A stretch of DNA of 64,000 nucleotides from Streptomyces sp. NBC_01775 (GTDB taxonomy: Bacteria; Actinomycetota; Actinomycetes; Streptomycetales; Streptomycetaceae), in the NCBI RefSeq assembly GCF_035917675.1, contig NZ_CP109104.1, positions 5,208,001 through 5,272,000 of the forward strand, in the 5' to 3' direction. Made by a program: the position numbers and the translations under genes. The first letter of the stretch is position 1; every line of letters starts with the position of its first letter. The notes beneath the pieces are model-generated. The model was not told the DNA's origin and did not search any database. It saw nothing but the letters and a program-made list of their open reading frames with translations. Of this stretch, positions 7,599-17,161 are shown one piece after another.

Positions 7599-10500
7599 GT
7601 GAGGGACGCGTTCGGGACCGAACGGTTGCGACAGGGCGTGCTGGACGGGTGGGCGGCCTCCGCCGCGCGCTTCCGCGAGGACGCCAACGCCGAGCAGGAC
7701 CTCGCGCTGGGGGGCTACCGCGACCGCCTCGTGGTCGAGCTGGCCCAGAACGCCTCGGACGCGGCGGCCCGCGCCGGGGTGCCCGGCAGGCTCCGGCTCA
7801 CGCTCGGCGCCGACGGCACGCTGAGCGCCGCCAACACCGGCGAGGCGCTGGACGCCGCCGGCGTCGAGTCGCTGTCCACGCTGCGTGCCTCCGCCAAACG
7901 GGACGAGCCCGAGGCGTCGGGCGGCGCGTCCGTGGGCCGCTTCGGCGTCGGCTTCTCGGCCGTACTGGCCGTCACCGACGAGCCCGCCGTCGTCGCCCGT
8001 ACGGGGGAGGGTGTGCGCTGGTCGCTGGCCGAGGCGCGGGAGCTGACCCGTGCCGCGGCCGGCCGCAATCCCGAGCTGGCGGGGGAGCTGGACCGCCGCG
8101 AGGGCCATGTGCCGCTGCTGCGGCTGCCCTTGCCCTATGGGATCGGCGAGGGCGGTGGGGATGGCGGGGCAGGGCCCGTACCCGCCGGATACGACACCGC
8201 CGTCCTGCTGCCTCTGCGTGACGAGGCGGCGCGCGCGCTCGCCCGCGAGCTGCTCGGCGCCGTCGACGACGGGCTGCTGCTCGCCCTCCCCGGGCTGAGC
8301 GAGGTCGTCATCGAGACCGGGGACGGCCCCGCGCGCACCCTCACCCGGCACGCGGGCCCCGGCGAGGGCGCCTACGTCCGCATCGAGGACAGCACCGACG
8401 GAAGCACCGAGAGCGGCGGCGCAGGGGCGGCCACCGTGACCCGCTGGCGGCTCTCGTCCGACAGCGGGACCGCCGAGCCCGCGCTGCTGGCCGACCGTCC
8501 TGTGGAGGAGCGCGCACGGCCCTCCTGGTCGGTCACCTGGGCGGTCCCCGTCGACGCCGACGGCGCGCCCGTCAAGCCGCGTACGGCGGCCTGTGTGCAC
8601 GCGCCGACGCCCACCGACGAACCCCTCGGCTTCCCGGCTCTGTTGCTGGCCTCTTTCCCGCTGGAGCCCACCCGGCGGCACGTCGCGCCCGGACCGCTCA
8701 CCCGCTTCCTGCTCGGCCGCGCCGCCGACGCCTACGCCGCGCTCCTGCGCGACTGGCGCCCCGTGAGCACCGGGACCATCGACCTGGTGCCGGGCCCGCT
8801 CGGAATGGGCGAGCTGGACGGGGAGTTGCGCGCGCTGGTGCTCAAGCGGCTCCCGGAGACGCCGTTCCTGGCGAGCGCCGCGACCCGGGGCGGGAGCGAG
8901 GGCGCGGCGGACGACGGCGCCACGGCGCTGGACGCCGGTGCCACGGCGCCGGGCGGCAGCGGTGCCGCCGTACCGGACGAGGGAGCCGCCGCGCTCGGCG
9001 AGGCGGAAGACGGCGCCGGGCCCTACGCGCTGCGTCCCCGCGACGCGGAGATCATCGAGGGCGCGGGCGCGGAGACGGTCGCCGTACTGGCCGAGCTGTT
9101 CCCCAACCTGCTGCCCGCCGGGCTGGAGCGCAGGGCCGAGCTGCGGGTGCTGGAGGTCGCCCGGGTGCCGCTGGGCGAGGCCGTCGACCGGCTCGCGGGC
9201 ATCGAGCGCGACCCGGGCTGGTGGTGGCGGCTCTACGACTCCCTCACCGGCGTCGATCCCGAACGGCTGTCGGGGCTCACGGTGCCGCTGGCCGACGGAC
9301 GTACGGCGGTGGGCCCGCGCCATGTGCTGCTGCCGCTGCCGGACGGCTCGGCGTCGTCCTTGGGGGACCGGCCGGACGAAGTCTGGGGGAGGCTCGCCCG
9401 CTTCGGCCTGAAGGCCGCGCACACCGACGCCGTCCACCCGCTCCTGGAGAAGCTGGGCGCCACCCCCGCCACCCCCCGCGCCGTGCTCACCACTCCGCAG
9501 GTGCGCGCGGCCGTCGCCGCGTCCCTGGACGCCGAGGAGGCGTGGGACGAGGAGGGCGCGGGGCTGCCCGACCCCGACGAACTGGCCGACACGGTCCTCG
9601 GCCTCGTCCGCGACGCCGGGCTCGCCCCGGGCGACGAGCCCTGGCTCGGCGCGCTCGCGCTGCCCGACGAGGACGGCGAGCCCGCACCCGCCGCCGAACT
9701 CGTCTACCCCGGAAGCCCCTTCGCGCGCGTCCTGCGCGAGGGCGAGCTGGCCGCCTGCGACGCGGACCTGGCCGAGCGGTGGGGCGAGCAGCCGCTGACC
9801 GCCGTCGGCGTGCAGGCCGCCTTCGCGCTGGTCCGCGCCACGGACGTGGTGCTCGACCCCGACGAACTGGAGCCCGGCGAGGGCGACTTCCCCGAGCCCG
9901 ACGACCCCGGGCTGCTGGACGCCGTGGACGTGTGGTGCGAGGACGTGCTCGACCAGCTCGACGGCGAGGGCGACGGCGCCGGCGGGCTGCCGCCGGTCGC
10001 CACCGAGATCGTCGCCGTGCGCGATCTCGACCTGGTCGACGACGCGTGCTGGCCCGAGGCCCTGGCGATGCTCGCCCGGCCCCCGCTGCGGGACGCGCTG
10101 ACCGCGCCGGTGCGGGTCCGGCTGGCCGACGGCACCACCGCCGACGTACGCCCCTACACCGCGTGGTGGCTGCGCGGCCACCCCGTGCTGGACGGCCGCC
10201 GCCCCGCCGGACTCCGCGCCTCGGGCGGCGACCCGCTGCTGCGCGGGCTGTACGAGGAGGCCGACGCGGGCGACGTCCAGGACCCGCAGGTGCTGCGTGC
10301 GCTGGGCGTACGCACCTCGGCCGCCGCGCTGCTGGACGAGCCGGGCGGCCCCGCCGAACTGCTGGGGCGGCTCGCGGATCCCGCGCTGGAGGTGGAGCCC
10401 GCCCAACTGCACGGCCTCTACACGCTGCTCGCCTCGGCGGGCCTCGACCCGGCCGAGGTCACCCTGCCCGATGCGCTGCGCGCGGTACGGGACGGCGAAA

Positions 10501-10943
10501 CGGCCGTGGTCGACGAGGGGGAGGCCGTGGTGGCCGACGCGCCCGACCTCGTACCACTGGCCGCCGGGGGGCGGGCCCTGTTGCCGGTGCGGCCCGGTGC
10601 CGCCGCCGAGCTGGCCGCGCTGCTGGAGGTCCCCGCCCTGAGCGAGGCCGTGCCCGGCGAGGTCGCCGGGCACGGTACGGAGCGCGAAGTGCCCGCCGCC
10701 GTGCGGGCGTTGCTGCCGGACGCGCCGGCGAGCTACCGCGAACACGACGAACTGCTGGTCGACGGCGTCGAGCTGGACTGGCGCCGCGCTCCCGACGGCA
10801 CGCTGCACGCCGCCACCCTGGAGGGCGTCGCCGCGGCGCTGGCCTGGGCGGCCGGCCACTGGTCCCGCCGCTTCGAGGTGGCCGCCCTCCTGGAGGACCC
10901 CACCCGCACGGAAGAGCTGTCCCGCTCCCGCTGGTTCGACTGA
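7599..10943 (+). CDS. Giant GHKL/Hsp90-type ATPase (sacsin N-terminal-like)
   Basis: A 1114-aa protein. The N-terminal 200 residues are a GHKL ATP-binding domain, with N-box ELAQNASDAA near 47 and a glycine motif GRFGVGFSAVLAV near 113, as in Hsp90 and the sacsin repeat. The remaining 900 residues are acidic, Leu/Ala-rich and carry no recognised catalytic motif. Related large ATPases are conserved in Streptomyces and annotated as Hsp90-like or sacsin N-terminal-like, with an unproven chaperone role. GTG 7599 follows GAAGGAG at 8 nt and is preferred over GTG 7578. The gene stands alone, between the DUF3027 gene and a strong terminator. Confidence 0.85.
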   Translation: MRDAFGTERLRQGVLDGWAASAARFREDANAEQDLALGGYRDRLVVELAQNASDAAARAGVPGRLRLTLGADGTLSAANTGEALDAAGVESLSTLRASAKRDEPEASGGASVGRFGVGFSAVLAVTDEPAVVARTGEGVRWSLAEARELTRAAAGRNPELAGELDRREGHVPLLRLPLPYGIGEGGGDGGAGPVPAGYDTAVLLPLRDEAARALARELLGAVDDGLLLALPGLSEVVIETGDGPARTLTRHAGPGEGAYVRIEDSTDGSTESGGAGAATVTRWRLSSDSGTAEPALLADRPVEERARPSWSVTWAVPVDADGAPVKPRTAACVHAPTPTDEPLGFPALLLASFPLEPTRRHVAPGPLTRFLLGRAADAYAALLRDWRPVSTGTIDLVPGPLGMGELDGELRALVLKRLPETPFLASAATRGGSEGAADDGATALDAGATAPGGSGAAVPDEGAAALGEAEDGAGPYALRPRDAEIIEGAGAETVAVLAELFPNLLPAGLERRAELRVLEVARVPLGEAVDRLAGIERDPGWWWRLYDSLTGVDPERLSGLTVPLADGRTAVGPRHVLLPLPDGSASSLGDRPDEVWGRLARFGLKAAHTDAVHPLLEKLGATPATPRAVLTTPQVRAAVAASLDAEEAWDEEGAGLPDPDELADTVLGLVRDAGLAPGDEPWLGALALPDEDGEPAPAAELVYPGSPFARVLREGELAACDADLAERWGEQPLTAVGVQAAFALVRATDVVLDPDELEPGEGDFPEPDDPGLLDAVDVWCEDVLDQLDGEGDGAGGLPPVATEIVAVRDLDLVDDACWPEALAMLARPPLRDALTAPVRVRLADGTTADVRPYTAWWLRGHPVLDGRRPAGLRASGGDPLLRGLYEEADAGDVQDPQVLRALGVRTSAAALLDEPGGPAELLGRLADPALEVEPAQLHGLYTLLASAGLDPAEVTLPDALRAVRDGETAVVDEGEAVVADAPDLVPLAAGGRALLPVRPGAAAELAALLEVPALSEAVPGEVAGHGTEREVPAAVRALLPDAPASYREHDELLVDGVELDWRRAPDGTLHAATLEGVAAALAWAAGHWSRRFEVAALLEDPTRTEELSRSRWFD

Positions 10944-10950
10944 CCTGACG

Positions 10951-11007
10951 TGGCTGCCGCCACCCTTGTCCCACTGGCGCGAGGTGGGACAAGGGTGGCG
11001 GCAGCCA
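10951..11007. terminator. Perfect 24-bp bidirectional terminator hairpin
   Basis: TGGCTGCCGCCACCC... pairs perfectly over 24 bp with its inverted copy across a 9-nt loop. It lies 8 nt after the stop of the ATPase gene and 27 nt before the stop of the converging lipoprotein gene. Confidence 0.9.
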
Positions 11008-11033
11008 ACCGGGGGGAGAGGTCTCGCGGGGCG

Positions 11034-12392
11034 TCAGCCCTTGGAGCCGAAGACGGCTGCCAGGGGGCGGTCCTTGGCCTTGGTCGTGGACGAGGGCTCG
11101 CTGACGTTGTCGCCGCCGAGGTAGAGGCGACGGTTGGCGTAGAGCATGCGGGAGTCGCCGATGTCGAAGTTGCTCTCCAGCTCATAGCTGGCGGGGGAGT
11201 TCTGCTGGAGCTTCGTCTTCTTCTTCGCCTGCGGGTCGATCCGCCAGACCGCTCCGCCCTCTTCGCTGTACCTGTTGCTTTCCTGGTATGCCAGGACCTT
11301 CCCGCTGGGGTCGAGCCCGATGGGGGTCAGCGCGCCGTCCTCGGTGCCCTCGACCGTGCTGGTGGGCTTGCCGGTCTTCAGGTCGATGGCGACGATGTCG
11401 TTGTCCGCCTCGGAACCGGAGGACTCGTCGGTCGAGAGGTAGAGCGCGTTGGCCTTCTTGCTGACGGCGAGCTGCTTGCAGTCGGTGACCTCGGTGGCGG
11501 GGCAGTCGGGGTCGTACTTCCCGTACTTGCCGCCGGTCGCGTTGACCTTGGCGAGCAGCCGCCCGCGTGCCGCGCTGTCGTCGACGGACAGGAACGAGGA
11601 CACCCCGGAGCCGCCCTGCGCCTTGCCGTTGTCGGCGGCGAGGACCAGCGGGTCGGTGGAGACCACGTGGACGTTCTCCGTCCCGGCGGGCAGCGAGAAG
11701 GTCGACTTCGCGGCGCGGGTGCGGGGGTTGACCGTCTGGACCTTCAGCCGTGGGTTGTCGGTCGTGCCGCAGTCCCGTACGGCGATCATCTTCTGCTCAC
11801 TGCCCGCGTAGGCGTCGGCGGGGCAGCGCTGGTCGGAGTCGGGGGCCCACAGCGGCCGGCCGCTGATCGTCCAGCCCGCGGTGCCGGCGGTCCCTCCCGC
11901 GGCGACGGTGCCGCCGCCGATGGTCACCTCGTCGAACATCTGCTCGGAGCCGTCCTCCATGGCCTGCTTCTGCCACAGCAGCTTGCCCCGCTTCAGGTCC
12001 ACGAGCCCGACCTCGGTGCACACGGCGGGGTCTTCCTTGTCGTTCTCGAAGACGACGGCGATCAGACCGTCCTTGGTGGGCTCCGGCGAGGACCAGCACA
12101 GCTCGCCGCCGAGCGGCACGGTCCACTGCGCCGCGCCGCCGTCCAGCGGGTATCCGACGATCTTTTTCAGGTCCGCCTTGACGAAGTTCTTGTCGGTCGC
12201 CCACATGCCCATGGCGCCCGCCATCTCGCTGACCTTGGCCATCGGCACCTTGTTGAGCAATTTCGCCTGGGGGGCCGATTCCGATGCGCCCTCTCCGCTC
12301 GCGCCGTCCTGTTCGTCCGAGCCGCAGCCACTGAGCACCATCGTGACCGCAAGCGCCGTCCCGGCGAAAACCGCTCTGCGGGAGGTAGGCAT
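11034..12392 (-). CDS. PQQ-like beta-propeller lipoprotein
   Basis: A 452-aa exported lipoprotein. MPTSRRAVFAG is a twin-arginine-like n-region, and a hydrophobic stretch ends in the lipobox LSGC (Cys23), after which a Ser/Glu/Gly-rich linker leads into repeated propeller blades. Blade-like segments include VGLVDLKRGKLLWQ and IVAIDLKTGKP. Such PQQ-like (BamB-fold) lipoproteins are common in Streptomyces, usually near signalling or cell-envelope genes, and lack a known substrate. ATG 12392 is chosen over ATG 12407 because AAGGAG lies 6 nt upstream. It runs toward the 24-bp terminator. Confidence 0.85.
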   Translation of the reverse strand: MPTSRRAVFAGTALAVTMVLSGCGSDEQDGASGEGASESAPQAKLLNKVPMAKVSEMAGAMGMWATDKNFVKADLKKIVGYPLDGGAAQWTVPLGGELCWSSPEPTKDGLIAVVFENDKEDPAVCTEVGLVDLKRGKLLWQKQAMEDGSEQMFDEVTIGGGTVAAGGTAGTAGWTISGRPLWAPDSDQRCPADAYAGSEQKMIAVRDCGTTDNPRLKVQTVNPRTRAAKSTFSLPAGTENVHVVSTDPLVLAADNGKAQGGSGVSSFLSVDDSAARGRLLAKVNATGGKYGKYDPDCPATEVTDCKQLAVSKKANALYLSTDESSGSEADNDIVAIDLKTGKPTSTVEGTEDGALTPIGLDPSGKVLAYQESNRYSEEGGAVWRIDPQAKKKTKLQQNSPASYELESNFDIGDSRMLYANRRLYLGGDNVSEPSSTTKAKDRPLAAVFGSKG

Positions 12393-12571
12393 CTTGTTCT
12401 CCTTCATGCGCGGGCACGGCCGCGCCGAACCAACGATTCACTTGCCTCGGAATTCTTGCTTCCACGGCATGGTGATTTCAACAGAAAATGGCTTTTCGTT
12501 GGTTCAGTTGAAGTGATCCCGAGATTATTTCAGAAATCCTGGAAGTGAAAACGCCGGGTGTTCGTTCCCGG

Positions 12572-14992
12572 TTACGCGGGGAATTTCCGGGCGACCCACC
12601 GCCAGGCCACCTCCAGCAGCACTCCCGCGACCGCCGCGACCGCGACCGCCACCCACGGAAGGGCCGCGCCGACCAGGCGGAGCGCGAAGAAGTGCTGGAG
12701 CGCGGGCGTGACGAGGACGACGAGGAAGGCCGCTGCCATCGTCAGTACGAGGCCGATCCGCCACCACGTATAGGGCCTGGCGACGATGGCCAGCACCCAC
12801 ATGGCGATCAGGAAGAGCGTCAGCGTCGCCGCGCTCGTCTCGGCGGACAGCGCGTTCTCCCCCGAGTAGTGGTGCCGCGCCAGCAGATACGTACCGAAGG
12901 TGGCGGTGCCCGCGATGATCCCGGAGGGGACCGCGTACCGCATCACGCGCCGTACGAAATGCGGGCGCGCCCGCTCCTTGTTGGGCGCCAGCGCCAGGAA
13001 GAAGGCGGGGATGCCGATGGTGAGCGAGGAGAGCAGGGTGAGGTGGCGCGGCAGGAAGGGGTAGGGGAGCTGCCAGCAGATCACCAGAAGCGCCAGCAGC
13101 ACCGAGTAGACGGTCTTGGTCAGGAACAGGTTGGCGACCCGCTCGATGTTGCCGATGACGCGGCGCCCCTCGCCGACGACCGAAGGCAGCGTGGCGAAGC
13201 TGTTGTTGAGAAGCACGATCTGCGCGACGGCCTTGGTCGCGTCCGAACCGGAGCCCATGGAGACGCCGATGTCGGCGTCCTTGAGCGCGAGGACGTCGTT
13301 GACCCCGTCGCCCGTCATGGCCACGGTGTGCCCGCGCGATTGGAGCGCGCCCACCATCTCCCGCTTCTGCTGCGGGGTGACCCGGCCGAACACCGCGTGG
13401 TCCTCCAGCTTCCGTGCCATGGCGCCTTGTTCGGCGGGCAGCTTGCGCGCGTCCACCGGGGCCTCGGCGCCGGACATGGCGAGCTTGCCCGCGACGGCGC
13501 CGACGGAGACCGCGTTGTCGCCGGAGACCACCTTGGTACCTACGGATTGCTCGGCGAAGTAGTGGAGGGTCTCGGAGGCGTCGGGCCGCAGCCGCTGTTC
13601 GAGGACGACCAGCGCGGCCGGCTCGACGCGCTGCGCGACCTGCTCCCCGGCGCCGCTCGCGCTCTCCAGCCCGTCGGCGGCGCGGGCCAGCAGCAGGACC
13701 CGCAGCCCCTCCCGGTCGAGCCTGTCCACCTCGGCGAGCGTCGGGTCGCCCTTGGCCAGCAGCACATCGGGTGCCCCCATCAGCCAGGCCACGGCGCTCC
13801 CGTCGCTCTCCTCGAAGGCGGCGCCGCTGTACTTCCGGGCCGAGGAGAAGGGCAGCGTGTCGGTGCACCGCCACCCGCCGTCGCCGTCCTCCGATGCCGG
13901 GTACGCCTCGATGATCGCCTGGAGGCTCGCGTTGGGGTTCGGCTCCGAGGCGCCGAGCGCGCCGAGCACGCGGCCCGCGTACTCCTCGCCGGTGCCGCTG
14001 AGCGTGCGCACCTCGCGGACGTCCATGCCGCCCTCGGTGAGGGTGCCGGTCTTGTCCAGGCAGACGACGTCGACCCGCGCCAGGCCCTCGATGGCGGGCA
14101 GTTCCTGGACGAGGCACTGCTTGCGGCCCAGCCGGATGACGCCGATGGCGAAGGCGACCGACGTCAGCAGGACGAGCCCCTCGGGGACCATGGGCACGAT
14201 CCCGGCGACCATGCGCCGGATAGCCGCCCTGACGTCGCTGTGCTCCACCACGAGCTGGCTGAGGATGAGGCCGACGGCCGCCGGGATCATCATCCAGGTG
14301 ATGTATTTGAGGATCTGGCTGATGCCGCTGCGCAGTTCGGAGTGGACGAGCGTGAAGCGGCTGGCCTCCTCGGCGAGCTGTGCGGCATAGGCTTCGCGCC
14401 CCACCTTGGTCGCGGTGAACGCGCCGCTGCCCGCGACCACGAAGCTGCCCGACATGATCTGGTCGCCCGGCCGTTTGACCACCGGGTCGGCCTCGCCGGT
14501 CAGCAGGGACTCGTCGGCCTCCAGGCTCTCGGACTCCGCCACCGTGCCGTCGACCACGCACTTGTCGCCGGGACGCAGCTCCACCAGGTCGCCGAGCACG
14601 ATCTCGCCGGTCGGGAGCTCGGCACTCTCGCCGTCCCTGCGCACCCGGGGCCGGGCCTCGCCGATGACGGCCAGGTTGTCGAGGGTCTTCTTGGCCCGCA
14701 GCTCCTGGACGATGCCGATGCCGGTGTTGGCGAGGATCACGAAGCCGAAGAGGCCGTCCTGGATCGGTCCGACGACCAGAATGATCAGGAAGAGGATGCC
14801 GATGATCGCGTTGAAGCGGGTGAAGACGTTGGCCCGGACGATGTCGCCCGTGGACCGGCTGCTGCGGACGGGGATGTCGTTGACCTCCCCGCGCGCGACC
14901 CGCTCCTCGACCTCCGCCCGGGTGAGACCGCCCGCGCGGGGCGCTTCCCCCGCTCTACCGGCTTCGGCTCCACTTTCTGGGGGGTGCGTCAT
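12572..14992 (-). CDS. P-type cation ATPase, CtpE-like
   Basis: An 806-aa membrane ATP-driven cation pump. The dephosphorylation motif SLLTGEAD, a PMVPEGL motif in the membrane, phosphorylation motif DKTGTLT (Asp313) and hinge MTGDGVNDVLALKDAD appear in order, with about ten transmembrane helices. Stretches such as NDIPVRSSR, RANVFTRFNAI and CLVQELPAIEGLARVDVVC closely resemble M. tuberculosis CtpE, which transports Ca2+ and maintains the cell surface. I therefore infer a Ca2+ importer or exporter of that group. There is no metal-binding CXXC N-terminal domain. The 179 nt downstream to the lipoprotein gene show no gene. Confidence 0.9.
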   Translation of the reverse strand: MTHPPESGAEAGRAGEAPRAGGLTRAEVEERVARGEVNDIPVRSSRSTGDIVRANVFTRFNAIIGILFLIILVVGPIQDGLFGFVILANTGIGIVQELRAKKTLDNLAVIGEARPRVRRDGESAELPTGEIVLGDLVELRPGDKCVVDGTVAESESLEADESLLTGEADPVVKRPGDQIMSGSFVVAGSGAFTATKVGREAYAAQLAEEASRFTLVHSELRSGISQILKYITWMMIPAAVGLILSQLVVEHSDVRAAIRRMVAGIVPMVPEGLVLLTSVAFAIGVIRLGRKQCLVQELPAIEGLARVDVVCLDKTGTLTEGGMDVREVRTLSGTGEEYAGRVLGALGASEPNPNASLQAIIEAYPASEDGDGGWRCTDTLPFSSARKYSGAAFEESDGSAVAWLMGAPDVLLAKGDPTLAEVDRLDREGLRVLLLARAADGLESASGAGEQVAQRVEPAALVVLEQRLRPDASETLHYFAEQSVGTKVVSGDNAVSVGAVAGKLAMSGAEAPVDARKLPAEQGAMARKLEDHAVFGRVTPQQKREMVGALQSRGHTVAMTGDGVNDVLALKDADIGVSMGSGSDATKAVAQIVLLNNSFATLPSVVGEGRRVIGNIERVANLFLTKTVYSVLLALLVICWQLPYPFLPRHLTLLSSLTIGIPAFFLALAPNKERARPHFVRRVMRYAVPSGIIAGTATFGTYLLARHHYSGENALSAETSAATLTLFLIAMWVLAIVARPYTWWRIGLVLTMAAAFLVVLVTPALQHFFALRLVGAALPWVAVAVAAVAGVLLEVAWRWVARKFPA

Positions 14993-15086
14993 GCTTTGAC
15001 GGTACGGTGCCGAATGCCCGTTTGGGCGGCGCGGATGCTGCCCGTGGGGCAGCCCTCTCCGCGCGTGAGGTCAGCGGTCCAGCCCC

Positions 15087-15159
15087 GCGCCCGGGTCGGC
15101 CGTCCGGGCCCTGCGCCTGGGTCAGCCATCCGGGCCTGCGCCCGGGGCGGTCGCCCGGC
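15087..15159. repeat. Short imperfect tandem repeat between genes
   Basis: A 25-26 nt unit (core CCGGGCC(C)TGCGCC then GGGTC(G/A)GCC) is present two to three times in the 177-nt gap between the P-type ATPase start and the DUF2530 stop. No gene is visible there. Confidence 0.45.
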
Positions 15160-15169
15160 CCGTCCCGGA

Positions 15170-15433
15170 TCAGTCCCGCTGCGCGGCCTCGCGGATCGCC
15201 GCGTCGCGGGCCCGTACGTACCAGATGCCGATGCAGCCCAGCCCGGCGCCGGCGGCGCACGTCCACAGCCACCAGGTGTGGCCGTGGTCGTCGAACCAGC
15301 CGTAGAAGGGGAGTTGGGCGAGGAAGAGAACGAGCCAGACGACGGTGCCGGTCACGACCGTGGCGATGACGTTGCCCTCCAGGGGCTCGGGTGCCTCGCG
15401 CTCACCGTTGGTCCACTTGTCCATGAGGCCCAT
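15170..15433 (-). CDS. DUF2530-type two-helix membrane protein
   Basis: An 87-aa protein with a polar head (MDKWTNGEREAPEPLEGN) and two transmembrane helices, VIATVVTGTVVWLVLFLAQL and TWWLWTCAAGAGLGCIGIWY, then a charged tail (RARDAAIREAAQRD). The pattern matches the small actinobacterial DUF2530 family, function unknown. ATG 15433 has GGGAG 8 nt upstream. It is divergent from the purine permease gene. Confidence 0.75.
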   Translation of the reverse strand: MGLMDKWTNGEREAPEPLEGNVIATVVTGTVVWLVLFLAQLPFYGWFDDHGHTWWLWTCAAGAGLGCIGIWYVRARDAAIREAAQRD

Positions 15434-15677
15434 CGCGGCGGCTCCCTCTGTTTCTCGGCCGCTGTCTCCGGCCTTGCCCCGCCGCCCGGTGTGCCGGGCG
15501 GTCAGTACACCAGCGTAACGAGCGCGGCCAAGGTTCTACGCGCGGAGATGGCGATCATCGGGCTTGTTTGTTCATACTGAACCTATCTGGATCCGACTGG
15601 TTTCTTTCGTCTGATGCTCCAAGCCGATCCGGTCCGCCCCCCAGCCTTCTCAGGCCAGCACGTACCCGAGGTCACGC

Positions 15678-17156
15678 ATGTCCGCTTCGGCCAGCCCGGT
15701 CGATTCCGGGGCTTCCCCGTCCGAGGACGCCCCTCCGCCCGCTCCGTCCTCCGCCCTGGACCGCTTCTTCAAGATCTCGGAGCGCGGGTCGACCGTGAGC
15801 CGCGAGGTCAGAGGCGGGCTCGCGACCTTCTTCGCGATGGCCTACATCATCGTGCTGAACCCGATCATCCTCGGCGCCGGTACGGACAAGTTCGGCCATC
15901 ACCTCGACAACGGCCAGCTGGTGACGGCCACCGCGTTCATGGCGGGGCTGACCACGCTCCTCATGGGCGTCATCGGCAACGTCCCCATCGCGCTGGCCAC
16001 CGGCCTGGGCATCAACGCTGTCGTCGCGCTCCAGCTCGCCCCCAAGATGAGCTGGCCCGACGCCATGGGCATGGTGGTGCTCGCCGGCCTGGTGCTGATG
16101 ATCCTGGTCGCCTCCGGCCTGCGGCAGCGGGTCATGGACGCCATCCCGAACGGGCTGCGCCGGTCGATCGCGATCGGTATCGGCCTGTTCATCTCGCTGA
16201 TCGGCCTGGTCGACTCCGGCTTCGTCACCCGCAACCCGGACGCGGCCAAGACCACCGTGCCCCTCGGCCTCGGCCAGGGGGGTCAGCTCCAGGGCTGGCC
16301 GGTGGTGGTCTTCGTGCTCGGCCTCGCCCTGATGTTCATCCTCACGGTCCGCAGGACCAAGGGCGCCATCCTCATCGGCATCGCCGCCATGGCCGCCCTC
16401 GCGATCGTCATCAACCTCGTCGCGGACATTCCCGACGCCGCGTGGGGCCTGGCGGTGCCCTCGGTGCCGGACTCGGTGGTCGGCACCCCGGACTTCGGGC
16501 TGATCGGGCAGGTCAGCTTGTTCGGCGGCTTCCACGAGGTCGGCTGGCTGACCGGCTGTCTGTTCGTCTTCACCGTGCTGCTGTCGGGGTTCTTCGACGC
16601 GATGGGCACCATCATCGGCGTCGGCGAGGAGTCAGGGCTGGCCGACGAGCGGGGCCAGCTGCCGCGCATGGGCCGCATCCTCTTCCTGGACGGCGTCGGC
16701 GTGGCGGGCGGCGGGCTGGGCTCCTGCTCGGCCAACACCTGCTTCGTCGAGTCCACGGCCGGCGTCGGCGAGGGCGCCAGAACGGGCCTCGCCAACGTCC
16801 TGACCGGCTCGCTCTTCCTGCTGGCGCTGGTCTTCACCCCGCTGGCGAAGGTCGTCCCCTCCCAGGCGGCGACCCCCGCACTGCTGGTCGTCGGCTTCCT
16901 GATCATGGCCACGAACGTCCGGGAGATCGACTGGGGCGACTACACCGTCGGCATCCCGGCGTTCTTGACGATCGTCGCGATGCCCTTCACCTACAGCATC
17001 ACCAACGGCATCGGCATGGGCGTCATCGCCTTCATCCTGCTGCGCGCCGCCACGGGCCGGCTCCGCCAGGTGCCGTGGCTGCTGAACGTGGTCGGCCTCT
17101 GCTTCCTCGTCTACTTCCTCCTGCACCCGATCGAACAGCTGCTCGGCGTCAAGTAA
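15678..17156 (+). CDS. NCS2-family purine permease (AzgA-like)
   Basis: A 492-aa multi-pass permease predicted to import adenine, guanine or hypoxanthine by proton symport. Family landmarks are EVRGGLATFFAMAYIIVLNP near 44, ATAFMAGLTTLLMG, LATGLGINAVVAL, and GSCSANTCFVESTAGVGEGA near 349, the conserved substrate-site loop of the AzgA/NCS2 subgroup. The head of about 30 residues is Ser/Pro-rich. ATG 15678 has GAGG 7 nt upstream. The specific purine is not determinable by eye. Confidence 0.9.
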   Translation: MSASASPVDSGASPSEDAPPPAPSSALDRFFKISERGSTVSREVRGGLATFFAMAYIIVLNPIILGAGTDKFGHHLDNGQLVTATAFMAGLTTLLMGVIGNVPIALATGLGINAVVALQLAPKMSWPDAMGMVVLAGLVLMILVASGLRQRVMDAIPNGLRRSIAIGIGLFISLIGLVDSGFVTRNPDAAKTTVPLGLGQGGQLQGWPVVVFVLGLALMFILTVRRTKGAILIGIAAMAALAIVINLVADIPDAAWGLAVPSVPDSVVGTPDFGLIGQVSLFGGFHEVGWLTGCLFVFTVLLSGFFDAMGTIIGVGEESGLADERGQLPRMGRILFLDGVGVAGGGLGSCSANTCFVESTAGVGEGARTGLANVLTGSLFLLALVFTPLAKVVPSQAATPALLVVGFLIMATNVREIDWGDYTVGIPAFLTIVAMPFTYSITNGIGMGVIAFILLRAATGRLRQVPWLLNVVGLCFLVYFLLHPIEQLLGVK

Positions 17157-17161
17157 GGCGG

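Noticed and set aside
7377..10859. 1160-codon minus-strand frame opposite the giant ATPase
   Set aside because: Shadow frame of high-GC coding DNA, with low-complexity composition and no motifs or start context.
12545..15580. 1011-codon plus-strand open frame opposite the P-type ATPase
   Set aside because: It is the antisense shadow of a clear 806-aa ATPase gene, is rich in Gly/Arg/His/Asp and has no domain.
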